This document shows, piece by piece, positions 45,033 through 52,507 of a stretch of 64,000 nucleotides of DNA. A program made the position numbers and the translations under genes. This stretch comes from Arcanobacterium sp. (GTDB lineage: Bacteria; Actinomycetota; Actinomycetes; Actinomycetales; Actinomycetaceae): contig JALFZJ010000056.1 in the NCBI GenBank assembly GCA_022783665.1, forward strand, positions 1 through 64,000. The letters are read 5' to 3'. How positions within the stretch are numbered: the stretch's first letter is position 1; each line of letters begins with the position of its first letter. Under the pieces are notes generated by a model. The model was not told the origin of the DNA. It made no database searches and saw only the letters and a program-made list of their open reading frames with translations.

Positions 45033-45062
45033 ATTATAGCCCCACTAAACAATAAAAGTAAA
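45033..45062 (-). promoter_or_regulatory. hicAB promoter
   Basis: TATAAT (45038-45033) is followed by six bases and the ATG of hicA. TTTACT (45062-45057) is a possible -35 at 18 bases. The predicted start of transcription is the A of the ATG. Confidence 0.65.
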
Positions 45063-45093
45063 GCCCGGATAAACATACATTTGGAGGAAAAGA

Positions 45094-45279
45094 ATGAACA
45101 AACTCGCCCTTACACCAGAAGAAACCGCGCGAGCACTCGGAATCTCGTCTCGCACACTCCAACGCTGGAGGAAGCAAGGCACGGGACCAGCATTCATCAA
45201 AATAGGCAACACGATACGCTACCAAGCAAAAGAAATCGAAACGTGGCTCCAACAAAACGCCACTAATAATCTGAAATAA
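45094..45279 (+). CDS. Small HTH protein (excisionase/MerR-like)
   Basis: The ATG at 45094 is preceded by GGAGGAAAAG. The 61 residues form an HTH_17-type fold: LALTPEETARALGISSRTLQRWRKQGTGPAFIKIGNTIRYQAKEIETWLQQ. It is divergent from hicAB, 67 bases away, and is followed by a strong terminator, so it is a monocistronic unit. It could be the excisionase or a late-gene regulator; which of the two HTH_17 proteins in the prophage is Xis is open. Confidence 0.8.
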   Translation: MNKLALTPEETARALGISSRTLQRWRKQGTGPAFIKIGNTIRYQAKEIETWLQQNATNNLK

Positions 45280-45281
45280 GA

Positions 45282-45319
45282 AATGGCTCCGTACGATATG
45301 ATACCCATACGGAGCCATT
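45282..45319. terminator. Terminator between convergent small genes
   Basis: AATGGCTCCGTA (45282-45293) pairs perfectly over 12 bp with TACGGAGCCATT (45308-45319). It begins two bases after the stop of the HTH gene and lies before the end of the leftward 34-residue gene, so it can serve both. Confidence 0.75.
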
Positions 45320-45346
45320 CAGTTCACCTGTCAAAGCATCAGGTGG

Positions 45347-45451
45347 TTATTTGGATTCTTTGACGGTTGTAGCTGGGTGGCTCTCGCCATATTTCTTTGT
45401 GACGTAGCGCCCAGTCTTTGCACTGCGGTACTTTCCACTCGATTTTGCCAT
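45347..45451 (-). CDS. 34-residue basic protein with RSAxTGRYV motif
   Basis: A very strong AAGGAGGTGAGG lies just upstream of the ATG at 45451. The product is 34 residues, highly basic, with KYRSAKTGRYVTKKYG and a Thr-rich end. From memory it resembles a widespread set of very short actinobacterial and phage proteins sharing RSAxTGRYV and a later HPxTT; their function is not known to me. It lies leftward within the prophage, between terminator and phage late-side genes. Confidence 0.7.
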   Translation of the reverse strand: MAKSSGKYRSAKTGRYVTKKYGESHPATTVKESK

Positions 45452-45573
45452 ATGCCTCACCTCCTTCAGGAACGTCTACCACCATATTGATAGACAGGGA
45501 GAGACTAGCACGGACAGACACTACATATAGTATGCGACACGCTAACCACAACAACATCTAGTAAAATTACCTT

Positions 45574-46233
45574 ATGCTCCGCAATCTCCACTACCTCGCC
45601 CAGACCCTCCATGACATAGCGAGAATGCACACCGATCTCCTCACCGCCTATAGCGAACCCCACCTCCACGCCGCCACCTACACACACTCCAGCGGCGGCA
45701 CACGAAACCCCTACGAGAACCATGTGCTACTCAACACCAAGATCCAGCGTCAATGGAACCGAATCGAAACCATCGCCGCTGAGCTCACATGGCGCGGACG
45801 CGCCCTCGACGGCGACCCGGCAAAATTTATCGCCTCACGCCTCCAATGGGCAGAGAAAAACTATCCATACATGCAGGATCTCGAAACCCTTATCACCGAG
45901 ATCCACACCACCTACCAGCAGCTCCTGCGCGAAGATCCACAACCCACGACATATCTCTGCCCACTCTGCGGAAGAGCACAACTCCGCTACCGCGAGCGCG
46001 ACCGGATCTACCTCTGCCCAAACGAAACATGCGAGGGTGCGTGGACACTCCCACAACTACAAGCTCTCCGCCACTACCGGATCCTAAGCGCTGGCCAGTG
46101 GATCGCCGTGCAGGAGGCAGCACGCCGCTACAATCTCAAGCCCGCCACCATTCGCCAATGGATCCACCGGCACAAACTCGAGCGCAACACGCGCGGCGAG
46201 ATCAACACTGCACAACTCGAGCAGCTCTGGTAA
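45574..46233 (+). CDS. Zinc-finger/HTH phage protein
   Basis: The 219 residues comprise a helical N-terminal half (LRNLHYLAQTLHDIARMHTD, VLLNTKIQRQWNRIETIAAE), a zinc ribbon with two Cys pairs (YLCPLCGRAQLRYRERDRIYL then CPNETCEGAW) and a C-terminal helix-turn-helix (IAVQEAARRYNLKPATIRQW). This layout recurs in proteins encoded just before the packaging genes of actinobacteriophages. It may bind DNA as a late regulator or packaging accessory. No enzyme motif is visible. Confidence 0.75.
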   Translation: MLRNLHYLAQTLHDIARMHTDLLTAYSEPHLHAATYTHSSGGTRNPYENHVLLNTKIQRQWNRIETIAAELTWRGRALDGDPAKFIASRLQWAEKNYPYMQDLETLITEIHTTYQQLLREDPQPTTYLCPLCGRAQLRYRERDRIYLCPNETCEGAWTLPQLQALRHYRILSAGQWIAVQEAARRYNLKPATIRQWIHRHKLERNTRGEINTAQLEQLW

Positions 46234-46327
46234 AGTGTGACAGCGGAGGCGTTGAACGCGCCCAAAAACAAGCCAGCCAAGCGTTTATGCGTCAACGAGC
46301 GGCTTGTAATGCTGGAAAGCCCCTTGT

Positions 46328-46498
46328 TTAATAGCTTCTTCCTCGGCCAAGCTTCTTCATACGCGCAGCTCGGAAAAGCAAAGCTTGAGCGGTGCCGTCA
46401 ATCATGATTTCGTAATCTTCTGGAGAAGATTCTTCGAACCATGTGGCGAGCTCTTCATCGGCAATGCCGTGCCTGCGTGCGCTGCTCTTGATCTCCAT
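46328..46498 (-). CDS. 56-residue hypothetical protein, leaderless
   Basis: From the ATG at 46498 the product is 56 residues: MEIKSSARRHGIADEELATW, then an acidic loop and a basic C-terminus (FRAARMKKLGRGRSY). The SARRHGI opening and ARMKK ending resemble small toxin-like proteins of the BrnT/DUF4258-type group, but it is shorter than those and the link is tentative. It has TATAAT six bases before the ATG and no ribosome binding site. It is divergent from the HNH gene. Confidence 0.5.
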   Translation of the reverse strand: MEIKSSARRHGIADEELATWFEESSPEDYEIMIDGTAQALLFRAARMKKLGRGRSY

Positions 46499-46504
46499 AC
46501 GCCA

Positions 46505-46510
46505 ATTATA
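46505..46510 (-). promoter_or_regulatory. -10 box of the 56-residue gene
   Basis: TATAAT (46510-46505), six bases, then the ATG at 46498. A clear -35 is not visible; TTGTGG at 46535-46530 would be at 19 bases. Confidence 0.5.
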
Positions 46511-46534
46511 TGGAACGCCGAGGTGGTGACCACA

Positions 46535-46837
46535 ATGCCCACCAGCCGCACAGGAACCGCACGGCATAAGCACTTCCGCCGCACCGTGCTCACGCGAGAC
46601 CACCAAGCAGGCATCACCCACTGCCCACTCTGCGGAATTATCCTCGACTACGAGCACCCCGGCTACCCCAACAGCGCCGAAGCAGACCACATCATCCCCG
46701 CACGCTGGGGAGGCACCGACACACCAACCAACGGGCAAACAATCTGCCGGCGCTGCAACCAACGAAAAAAAGACAAACTCACACCACAAGCACGAACCAC
46801 ACGAGCACTCAACACCACCACCGATATTGCATGGTGA
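46535..46837 (+). CDS. HNH endonuclease
   Basis: From the ATG at 46535 (GAGGTGGTG upstream) this 100-residue HNH nuclease has two zinc Cys pairs (HCPLCG and ICRRCNQRKK) around the catalytic NSAEADHIIPARWGGTDTPTN. Such proteins next to TerS/TerL take part in terminase cleavage in cos phages. The 157 bases between it and the small terminase gene contain no gene and are a candidate place for the cos site. Confidence 0.88.
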   Translation: MPTSRTGTARHKHFRRTVLTRDHQAGITHCPLCGIILDYEHPGYPNSAEADHIIPARWGGTDTPTNGQTICRRCNQRKKDKLTPQARTTRALNTTTDIAW

Positions 46838-46994
46838 CACGGGTGTAGGGGCGGTATACCCTCCACCCCGCCGCGCTCGCCCCAACATGACGGTAATAGC
46901 GATATCTCCCCAGGTTTTTCCACGGCGCACTTGCTTTATGGGGTGTTTCGCTGGTGTGTGGCGGGTGTTGTGTATTGGTATTGGAGGCGAGATT

Positions 46995-47282
46995 ATGATC
47001 CTTGAGTCTGTTCCTACGGGAAGTAGTGTTGTGAAGCCGAAAGGTTACCGTAAAGTCGCGACTGCCGCTCATGCGGGCGATGTTCAAGCAACACTGGAAA
47101 TGATGCGTGACCGGGTGGCGCGGGCGATTGACTCCCCGGAGACTTCCCCGCGTGATTTAGCTGCTTTAACTAAGCGTCTGCGTGAGATTATGGGTGAAAT
47201 TGAGAAGCTTCAAGGCTGTGAAGGAGGGGCTCATATTGGTGTCGTCCCGCAAGATACCCCGTTCTCAGCTGAAGCTATCTGA
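46995..47282 (+). CDS. Small terminase subunit-like protein
   Basis: The ATG at 46995 is preceded by GGAGGCGA. The 95-residue, mostly helical protein (DVQATLEMMRDRVARAIDS, SPRDLAALTKRLREIMGEIEKL) lies between HNH and TerL and overlaps TerL by about 47 bases. Position, size and composition fit the small terminase of actinobacterial siphoviruses, although no specific motif proves it. Confidence 0.65.
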   Translation: MILESVPTGSSVVKPKGYRKVATAAHAGDVQATLEMMRDRVARAIDSPETSPRDLAALTKRLREIMGEIEKLQGCEGGAHIGVVPQDTPFSAEAI

Positions 47283-48735
47283 TGTTGCTCGGCACGTGTG
47301 TGTCCCGGATGGGATTGTGTCGACGGGCTGGTCGGGCGTGGAGGCTGTGTGCCGGTCGATGGGGTTTTCGTTTGACCGGTGGCAGGCTGGTCTGGGGTCG
47401 TTAGCTTTGGGGAAGCGTGCCGGCGGGCAGTATGCGGCGGGTATTGGCGGGGTGTGTGCGTCGATTCCACGCCAGACGGGTAAAACGTACACGTTCGGGT
47501 TGATAATTTTCGCGTTGTGTCAACTGTCGCCGCGTATGTTAGCGCTGTGGACGGCGCATCATACGCGCACCTCTGATGAGACGTTTGCGCAGATGAGAGC
47601 GATGGTGCAGCATCCTGGTGTTGCACGTTTTGTTGAGGCGGTGCGTTCAGCCAATGGGCAGCAGACGATCGTGTTTAAGAACGGGTCGCGTATCTTGTTT
47701 GGTGCCCGTGAGCAGGGTTTTGGGCGTGGCTTCGCTAAGGTTGACGTGTTGGTGTTTGACGAGGCGCAGATCTTGACCGAGTCGGCGTTGTCGGATATGG
47801 TTCCGGCGACGAACGCTGCCGATAATGGTCTTGTGTTCATGTTTGGTACACCGCCGCGTCCGAAAGATCCTGGTGAGGCGTTCACGTTGAAACGTAACGC
47901 TGCACTGTCTGGTGATACGGATACGTTGTGGGTGGAGTTCAGCGCTGATCCGGATTGTGACGTGGAGCATTGGGCTCCGGGCTATGTGGATTGGTCTCAG
48001 GTTGAGGCGGCTAATCCGTCGTTTCCTCACAGGACGTCAAAGAATGCCGTGTTGCGTATGCGGAAACTGATCGGGTCAAATGAAAGCTTCAGGCGTGAAG
48101 CGCTCGGGATTTGGGATTCTGTGGGTGGGGCGTCTCGCCTGATTGGTCTCTCCCAGTGGGAGGGAACAATCGGGGAACCTCCAGAGGGAGGGGTGCGCTG
48201 TTTCGCTGTTGCGTTCTCACAAGATGGGGAACGTCAAGCAGTGGCTGGTGTTGTGAAAGCTGGGGAGCGTGTGCATGGGAATCTGATTGGCACGTTTACC
48301 GGCTCGACTGAGGCTGGCGTGGCACAGCTTGCGGACTGGCTGGCAGAACCTGGGAGATGGCGTCACACGGGAATGATTGCTGTGTGTGGCGCTGCTGGTT
48401 CTGGTGTGCTTGTGCAGGCGTTGAGGGATCGTGGTGTGCCGCCGCGCATTATTAAGGTGTTGAATTCGCGTGAGTATTTCACGGCTTGCCAGATGATGGT
48501 TGAAGCGGTGAAAGATGGGTCGTTTACTCGTCCTGCTGCCGGGTCTGAGGATGATGCGTTGGATGCGTCGGTGGCGGTGTGTGATGCGAAACGCAGGACG
48601 CGTGATGGTGCGTGGGGTTGGGAGCCAACAACGATTGATGGTGATGAAACCCCGATAGAAGCTATGTCGGTCGGGGTGTGGGCTGCGCGCATGAACCGCC
48701 GAAAGCCAGGAAGGAAGCAGGTGATGTTGGTATGA
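47236..48735 (+). CDS. Terminase large subunit
   Basis: TerL packages phage DNA using an ATPase and an RNase-H-like nuclease. The TTG at 47236 (AAGGAGG seven bases upstream) gives 499 residues; a GTG at 47239 is the alternative. Walker A is SIPRQTGKTYT near residue 77, Walker B is KVDVLVFDEAQI, and the coupling motif is LVFMFGTPPRP. The C-terminal part has nuclease-type acidic residues (CFAVAFSQDGE, AAGSEDDALDASVAV). Portal follows with an ATGA overlap. Confidence 0.93.
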   Translation: MVSSRKIPRSQLKLSDVARHVCVPDGIVSTGWSGVEAVCRSMGFSFDRWQAGLGSLALGKRAGGQYAAGIGGVCASIPRQTGKTYTFGLIIFALCQLSPRMLALWTAHHTRTSDETFAQMRAMVQHPGVARFVEAVRSANGQQTIVFKNGSRILFGAREQGFGRGFAKVDVLVFDEAQILTESALSDMVPATNAADNGLVFMFGTPPRPKDPGEAFTLKRNAALSGDTDTLWVEFSADPDCDVEHWAPGYVDWSQVEAANPSFPHRTSKNAVLRMRKLIGSNESFRREALGIWDSVGGASRLIGLSQWEGTIGEPPEGGVRCFAVAFSQDGERQAVAGVVKAGERVHGNLIGTFTGSTEAGVAQLADWLAEPGRWRHTGMIAVCGAAGSGVLVQALRDRGVPPRIIKVLNSREYFTACQMMVEAVKDGSFTRPAAGSEDDALDASVAVCDAKRRTRDGAWGWEPTTIDGDETPIEAMSVGVWAARMNRRKPGRKQVMLV

Positions 48736-50189
48736 GTACGAGCGGGCTGACTGTTCTTCCGTTCACGGCACCTACCGTGCTCGGTCTGACACCAGATCTG
48801 CAAGAAACGTTGAATAAGCTGGTGAAACAATGGAGCAAGAAACGGCCACGTAACATTCTTCGCCAGTCCTATGCGGATATGCATGTTGATGTGAAGAATC
48901 TGGGGATCGCTATCCCTGATGAGATCGCGCATGGTATTGATGTGGTGTGTGGCTGGCCAGAGAAAGCTGTGTCTGCTCTCGCGTCTCGCTGCATGTGGGA
49001 CGGGGTCACTGCATCGTCGGGGGTTGAGGATCCGTTCGAGCTTGGCCAGATTCTGCACGAGAATCGTTTCGATGTTGAGTTACCGCAGACGATTACAAGT
49101 GAGTTGATTCATTCGGTGGCGTTCATTTCGACCACTCCGGGTGACATTGCGTCGGGTGAGCCGCCTGTGGTGATTATGCCGCATTCTGCAGAGTGGGCGA
49201 GCGCGTTGTGGGATCGTGCGACACGTAGCTTGTCTGCCGGGCTTTTGATTAATGGGGCGGATGATTTCGGGCGTCCAACGAGGCTCACTATTCTTACCCC
49301 ATTTGAGGCGATCTTATGTGTCACGAATGGCGGCGGCTGGTTCGTGAAGGATGTGCGTACCCATCGTTTGGGGCGTGTTCCGATGGAGGCGTTGCCGTAT
49401 CGTCCGAGTTTAGATCGTCCGTTTGGGCGTTCCCGGATTTCTCGCGCGGTAATGACGATCACGGATCGTGCGATTCGTGCAGCGTTACGGATGGATGTGT
49501 CGTCCGAATTGTATACGGCTCCTGGGTTGCTGCTTCGTGGGATCACGGAGGAAGCCTGGGATGCGATTAAGGGGTCGTGGACGTGGCAGTTAGGCTCTGT
49601 GAAGGGCGTGAGTCGTGACGAGGACGGTGAAGTGCCGGACGTGACGACGATCCCGCAGCAGTCGATGAGCCCCTATGTGGAACAGTTGCGTGAACTTGCG
49701 ATGGAGTTCGCTGCAGCAACATCGCTGCCTGTTTCCTCGCTTGGTATTGTGCAAGATAACCCGTCGTCAGCTGATGCGATTTATGCGGCGAAAGAAGAGC
49801 TTGTGGTAGAGGCGACGAACGCGAACCGTGTGAATGGGTATGCGCTCTCGCGTGTGTATCAAAATGTTGTAATGTTGCGTGACGGGCTCGACGAAGTGAC
49901 TCAGGAGTTGGCAGGGGTGTCTACCCGGTGGCGTAACCCGGCGATGCCGTCGATTGTGTCACAGGCGGATGCGATGGTGAAACAGATTAGCGCTATCCCT
50001 GATTTGGCATACACGGATGTGGCGTTGGAAGAGTTCGGGTACACGTCTGAACAGATTAGCCGTATCCGTGCCCAAGCACGCCGCGCGAAAGGCCAGATCG
50101 CTGTGGATCAAGCACTCAACAGTGAGCCGCAAGTAGACAAGACGGCAGAGACTGTGGCGGTAGACGCCCCCCCCGAGCAGGGAATCTAA
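48732..50189 (+). CDS. Portal protein, C-terminus cut by frameshift at a C-run
   Basis: The ATG at 48732 overlaps the TerL stop. The 485 residues fit an SPP1 gp6-like siphovirus portal: VVCGWPEKAVSALASRCMWDG, FGRSRISRAVMTITDRAIRA, the central QQSMSPYVEQLRELAMEFAAATSLP and PSSADAIYAAKEELVVEATN. The frame ends soon after a run of eight C (50167-50174). The +1 frame after that run encodes a sequence typical of portal C-termini and runs to 50361, where the next gene starts. A seven-C run would give one continuous portal of about 542 residues. Confidence 0.9.
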   Translation: MSTSGLTVLPFTAPTVLGLTPDLQETLNKLVKQWSKKRPRNILRQSYADMHVDVKNLGIAIPDEIAHGIDVVCGWPEKAVSALASRCMWDGVTASSGVEDPFELGQILHENRFDVELPQTITSELIHSVAFISTTPGDIASGEPPVVIMPHSAEWASALWDRATRSLSAGLLINGADDFGRPTRLTILTPFEAILCVTNGGGWFVKDVRTHRLGRVPMEALPYRPSLDRPFGRSRISRAVMTITDRAIRAALRMDVSSELYTAPGLLLRGITEEAWDAIKGSWTWQLGSVKGVSRDEDGEVPDVTTIPQQSMSPYVEQLRELAMEFAAATSLPVSSLGIVQDNPSSADAIYAAKEELVVEATNANRVNGYALSRVYQNVVMLRDGLDEVTQELAGVSTRWRNPAMPSIVSQADAMVKQISAIPDLAYTDVALEEFGYTSEQISRIRAQARRAKGQIAVDQALNSEPQVDKTAETVAVDAPPEQGI

Positions 50190-50361
50190 TGCTGGAGAGC
50201 TGAAAGCAAAATTTGATGCACTCGGTGTTGCTATCCGTGCAGGGGTTTCTCCACAATCCGCCGCCACCATGTTAGGACTGGCGGATATTGAGTTTACGGG
50301 CGCTGTTCCAGTATCGCTACGTTTGCCAGAAGAGGACGCTGCCATGCTTGAGGAGGGGTGA
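50164..50361 (+). other. Out-of-frame portal C-terminal segment
   Basis: The frame open from 50164 encodes ELKAKFDALGVAIRAGVSPQ and DIEFTGAVPVSLRLPEEDAA before a TGA at 50359-50361 that overlaps the MuF start. It has no plausible start codon near its beginning. The sequence resembles the usual end of actinobacteriophage portals, so it is best read as the displaced C-terminus of the preceding gene. Confidence 0.75.
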
Positions 50362-51620
50362 TGGATCGTCAGCCGCTCGATGAGTTTACAGCCGTGCAGC
50401 GGGCGCTAGTGAAAGAAGCACGCAGTAAACTGCTCAACACATATAGTATGTTTAAGGACAAGGATCCGGCAGTGTTACGCCAGATCCTCGCCCGCAAATA
50501 TGTAAAGCTCGTAAACGAGTATGGGGACGCTGTAGCGGCGCAGGCAGCGGCCATGTATGAGCAGCTTCGTCCCGGTTCGCTCGGCCTGTTCACGGCAGAG
50601 GTAGCTGACCAGTACACAGAGAAACAGCTCACAGCAAAAGCTATCGAGATCACCCGCGCAGCGGATCCGATCAAATCTGCTTCTGGCGAGTTGCAGAAAG
50701 CACTTGTTGGTATGGGGCGGCGCACGATCAAGCATAATATGCGGCGCGACAAGGTGAAGCCGCATTGGGCTCGCGTACCCGCCGGGGCGAAAACGTGTGC
50801 GTTCTGCACCATGCTGGCATCACGCGGCTGGGTTTATTCAGACGAAGAAACAGCGGGCGGTGCTGGGAACAGGTTTCATACTGACTGTGATTGCATGATC
50901 GTCCCTTCGTGGGATAAGGGCACACCGAAACTGGCTGGCTATGACCCTGACGGCATGTATGAGCAATACAAGGCGGCACGAGAGACTGCTGAGGCAGATG
51001 TGGAAGCCGGTAAGGCTAAGCGGGTGGACGAGAGCCTGATCCTTAAGAAGATGCGGGAGAAAGGCCAAGGAACACTATCCGACGCTTTAATGCCCCCGAA
51101 CAAAACAAAGCGATTCCAAAAATGGTGCGAGCATTCGCTCGATAAAGCAACGGATGATGAACTTGAAGCACTGCGCGTATGGACTACCGATAAGCACAGC
51201 GATCTGCAGGAAGCGCTCCGTTTTGACCGTATGACTCCAGAGCTAGATGCGCTGGCTTCCAAAATTGATTCTGCACTTGAGCGAAATCCGTTGCCGTTAG
51301 ATGTTCAGCTGCATCGCCGTGACAGCCTGGCGAGATTTGGGCTTGCGCGCATTGATGATGCCGACAGCATCATTGGCGGTACGTACGATTCTCCTGGCTA
51401 TTTAGCGTTGACAACCATCAAAGATGGAATTGACGTTACTGGAGATTCTGAAGTTCGTGTACATATTGATGTTCCTCAAGGAACGCCGGCTGCTTACCTG
51501 GAAAGTATTACTGAATACAAAGATCAGCAAGAAACGCTAGTTATTCGAAGTCGATCTGGAACGATTACTCGTGTGGAGATTTCGAATGGAAGCCTTCACG
51601 TTTGGGTGCAACTCGAGTAG
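50361..51620 (+). CDS. MuF-type minor capsid protein with C-terminal ADP-ribosyltransferase domain
   Basis: This 419-residue protein follows portal (TGATG). The N-terminal 220 or so residues are a MuF head-morphogenesis domain with the usual Cys/His cluster (AKTCAFCTMLASRGWVYSDE with Cys146/Cys149, then FHTDCDCMIVP). The C-terminal part matches an ADP-ribosyltransferase fold: LHRRD (Arg319/Arg320), an STS-like YLALTT (Thr351-Thr352) and a Q-x-E motif QQE (Gln389, Glu391), in the order and spacing of arginine-type enzymes. Phage MuF proteins with C-terminal toxin domains are known; the enzyme could be injected with the DNA or act on neighbours. Confidence 0.85.
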   Translation: MDRQPLDEFTAVQRALVKEARSKLLNTYSMFKDKDPAVLRQILARKYVKLVNEYGDAVAAQAAAMYEQLRPGSLGLFTAEVADQYTEKQLTAKAIEITRAADPIKSASGELQKALVGMGRRTIKHNMRRDKVKPHWARVPAGAKTCAFCTMLASRGWVYSDEETAGGAGNRFHTDCDCMIVPSWDKGTPKLAGYDPDGMYEQYKAARETAEADVEAGKAKRVDESLILKKMREKGQGTLSDALMPPNKTKRFQKWCEHSLDKATDDELEALRVWTTDKHSDLQEALRFDRMTPELDALASKIDSALERNPLPLDVQLHRRDSLARFGLARIDDADSIIGGTYDSPGYLALTTIKDGIDVTGDSEVRVHIDVPQGTPAAYLESITEYKDQQETLVIRSRSGTITRVEISNGSLHVWVQLE

Positions 51621-51630
51621 GATTGTTGGT

Positions 51631-51798
51631 ATGAGCGTATTGGAGACTCCGATGTATCTTGTCCCGGTTAAAGATCCGAGGCGAGCGGCTGAGTTGCGCA
51701 AAAAGGCGGGTATGACTCCCGAGGTGGTTGAGCAGCGCAAGAAGGAGTTCCGAGAAAGCCTCGAGCGTTATCGTAAGGCGCGATCCGCCAAGAGCTAA
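51631..51798 (+). CDS. 55-residue protein after the MuF-ART gene; possible immunity protein
   Basis: The ATG at 51631 lies ten bases after the MuF-ART stop, with a weak AGGAT site. The product begins SVLETPMYLVPVKDPRRAAELR and ends as a highly charged helix (EQRKKEFRESLERYRKARSA). Tandem terminators follow immediately, so it shares a transcript end with the toxin-like gene. Immunity genes usually follow MuF toxins, but this one is very small and nothing in it proves ADP-ribosyltransferase inhibition. Confidence 0.6.
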   Translation: MSVLETPMYLVPVKDPRRAAELRKKAGMTPEVVEQRKKEFRESLERYRKARSAKS

Positions 51799-51827
51799 TC
51801 AGATTTGCAGATCTTCTATTAGTTGTG

Positions 51828-51856
51828 CCCGTCACTGATTCTCAGTGGCGGGTTTT
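51828..51856 (+). terminator. Intrinsic terminator 1 in the head operon
   Basis: CCCGTCACTG (51828-51837) pairs with CAGTGGCGGG (51843-51852) including one G-T, followed by TTTT. It is the first of a tandem pair between the MuF-ART unit and the scaffold gene. Confidence 0.8.
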
Positions 51857-51862
51857 GTTATC

Positions 51863-51891
51863 CCCGCTAGTGCGATGCTGGCGGGTTTTTT
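51863..51891 (+). terminator. Intrinsic terminator 2 in the head operon
   Basis: CCCGCTAG (51863-51870) pairs with CTGGCGGG (51878-51885) including one G-T, followed by six T. It is second in the tandem pair. Confidence 0.8.
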
Positions 51892-51939
51892 GATGCCACG
51901 CGATGTGGCCACCCTAAACCCTTGAAGGAGGGAACCAGT

Positions 51940-52479
51940 ATGGATAAAACGGCTGAAAACCAAGAACCGGAGCAGAAGCAGGATGGCGCGATGCCAGAAG
52001 CTTCAAGCTCTGAGCAGCTGGGCGAGAATGGCAAGAAGGCACTCGAAGCTGAGCGTGCAGCCGCTCGAGCAGCGCAAAAGCGCGTGAGCGAGCTCGAAGA
52101 GCTATTGAAGCAACGCGATGATGCTTCCAAGAGCGAAACCGAGAAACTCACCGATCGCCTAGCCACGCTCGAGGCCGATATTAAGGCTGAGCGTAGCGCA
52201 AAAGCCCGTCTCGAAGCCGCTATGAAAGCTGGTGTGCCGCCAGAGCTTCTTGACGGTCCAGGTGATGATCCTGAAGCCTACGCGGTCAAGCTTGCTGAGT
52301 GGAAAGCCCAGCAGGCTCCGGCAGAGAACGGCAAGAAGTCTGAGAGTGTTCCCTTCGTGAAAGAACGCCCCGAACATTCCGGGGCAATGTCGATTGATGA
52401 TCAGATCGTTGTCGCAGCGCAGTCTGGAGATACAGCATTGGTGCGCATGTTGAAAGCGATGAAACTTGGCAAACAGTAA
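51940..52479 (+). CDS. Capsid scaffolding protein (DUF4355-like)
   Basis: The ATG at 51940 has GAAGGAGGGA upstream. The 179 residues are acidic and mostly helical, with a long coiled coil (ALEAERAAARAAQKRVSELE, TEKLTDRLATLEADIKAERS) and the short conserved MKAGVPPELLDGPGDDPEAY block seen in phage scaffolds. It immediately precedes the major capsid gene. Scaffolds guide procapsid assembly and are then removed. Confidence 0.88.
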   Translation: MDKTAENQEPEQKQDGAMPEASSSEQLGENGKKALEAERAAARAAQKRVSELEELLKQRDDASKSETEKLTDRLATLEADIKAERSAKARLEAAMKAGVPPELLDGPGDDPEAYAVKLAEWKAQQAPAENGKKSESVPFVKERPEHSGAMSIDDQIVVAAQSGDTALVRMLKAMKLGKQ

Positions 52480-52507
52480 TGTTTTGTGTCCTATGTAAGG
52501 AGAAATG

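Noticed and set aside
44305..45039. 244-codon rightward frame opposite hicAB
   Set aside because: HicA and HicB motifs on the other strand explain the region.
46535..46837. HNH nuclease as a homing endonuclease inside an intron or intein
   Set aside because: It is a free gene directly before the terminase genes and interrupts nothing; the packaging-associated role fits better.
46499..46930. Leftward extension of the 56-residue frame upstream to 46930
   Set aside because: The extra residues are Cys/Gly/Val-rich antisense of the HNH gene; the TATAAT-ATG spacing supports the short form.
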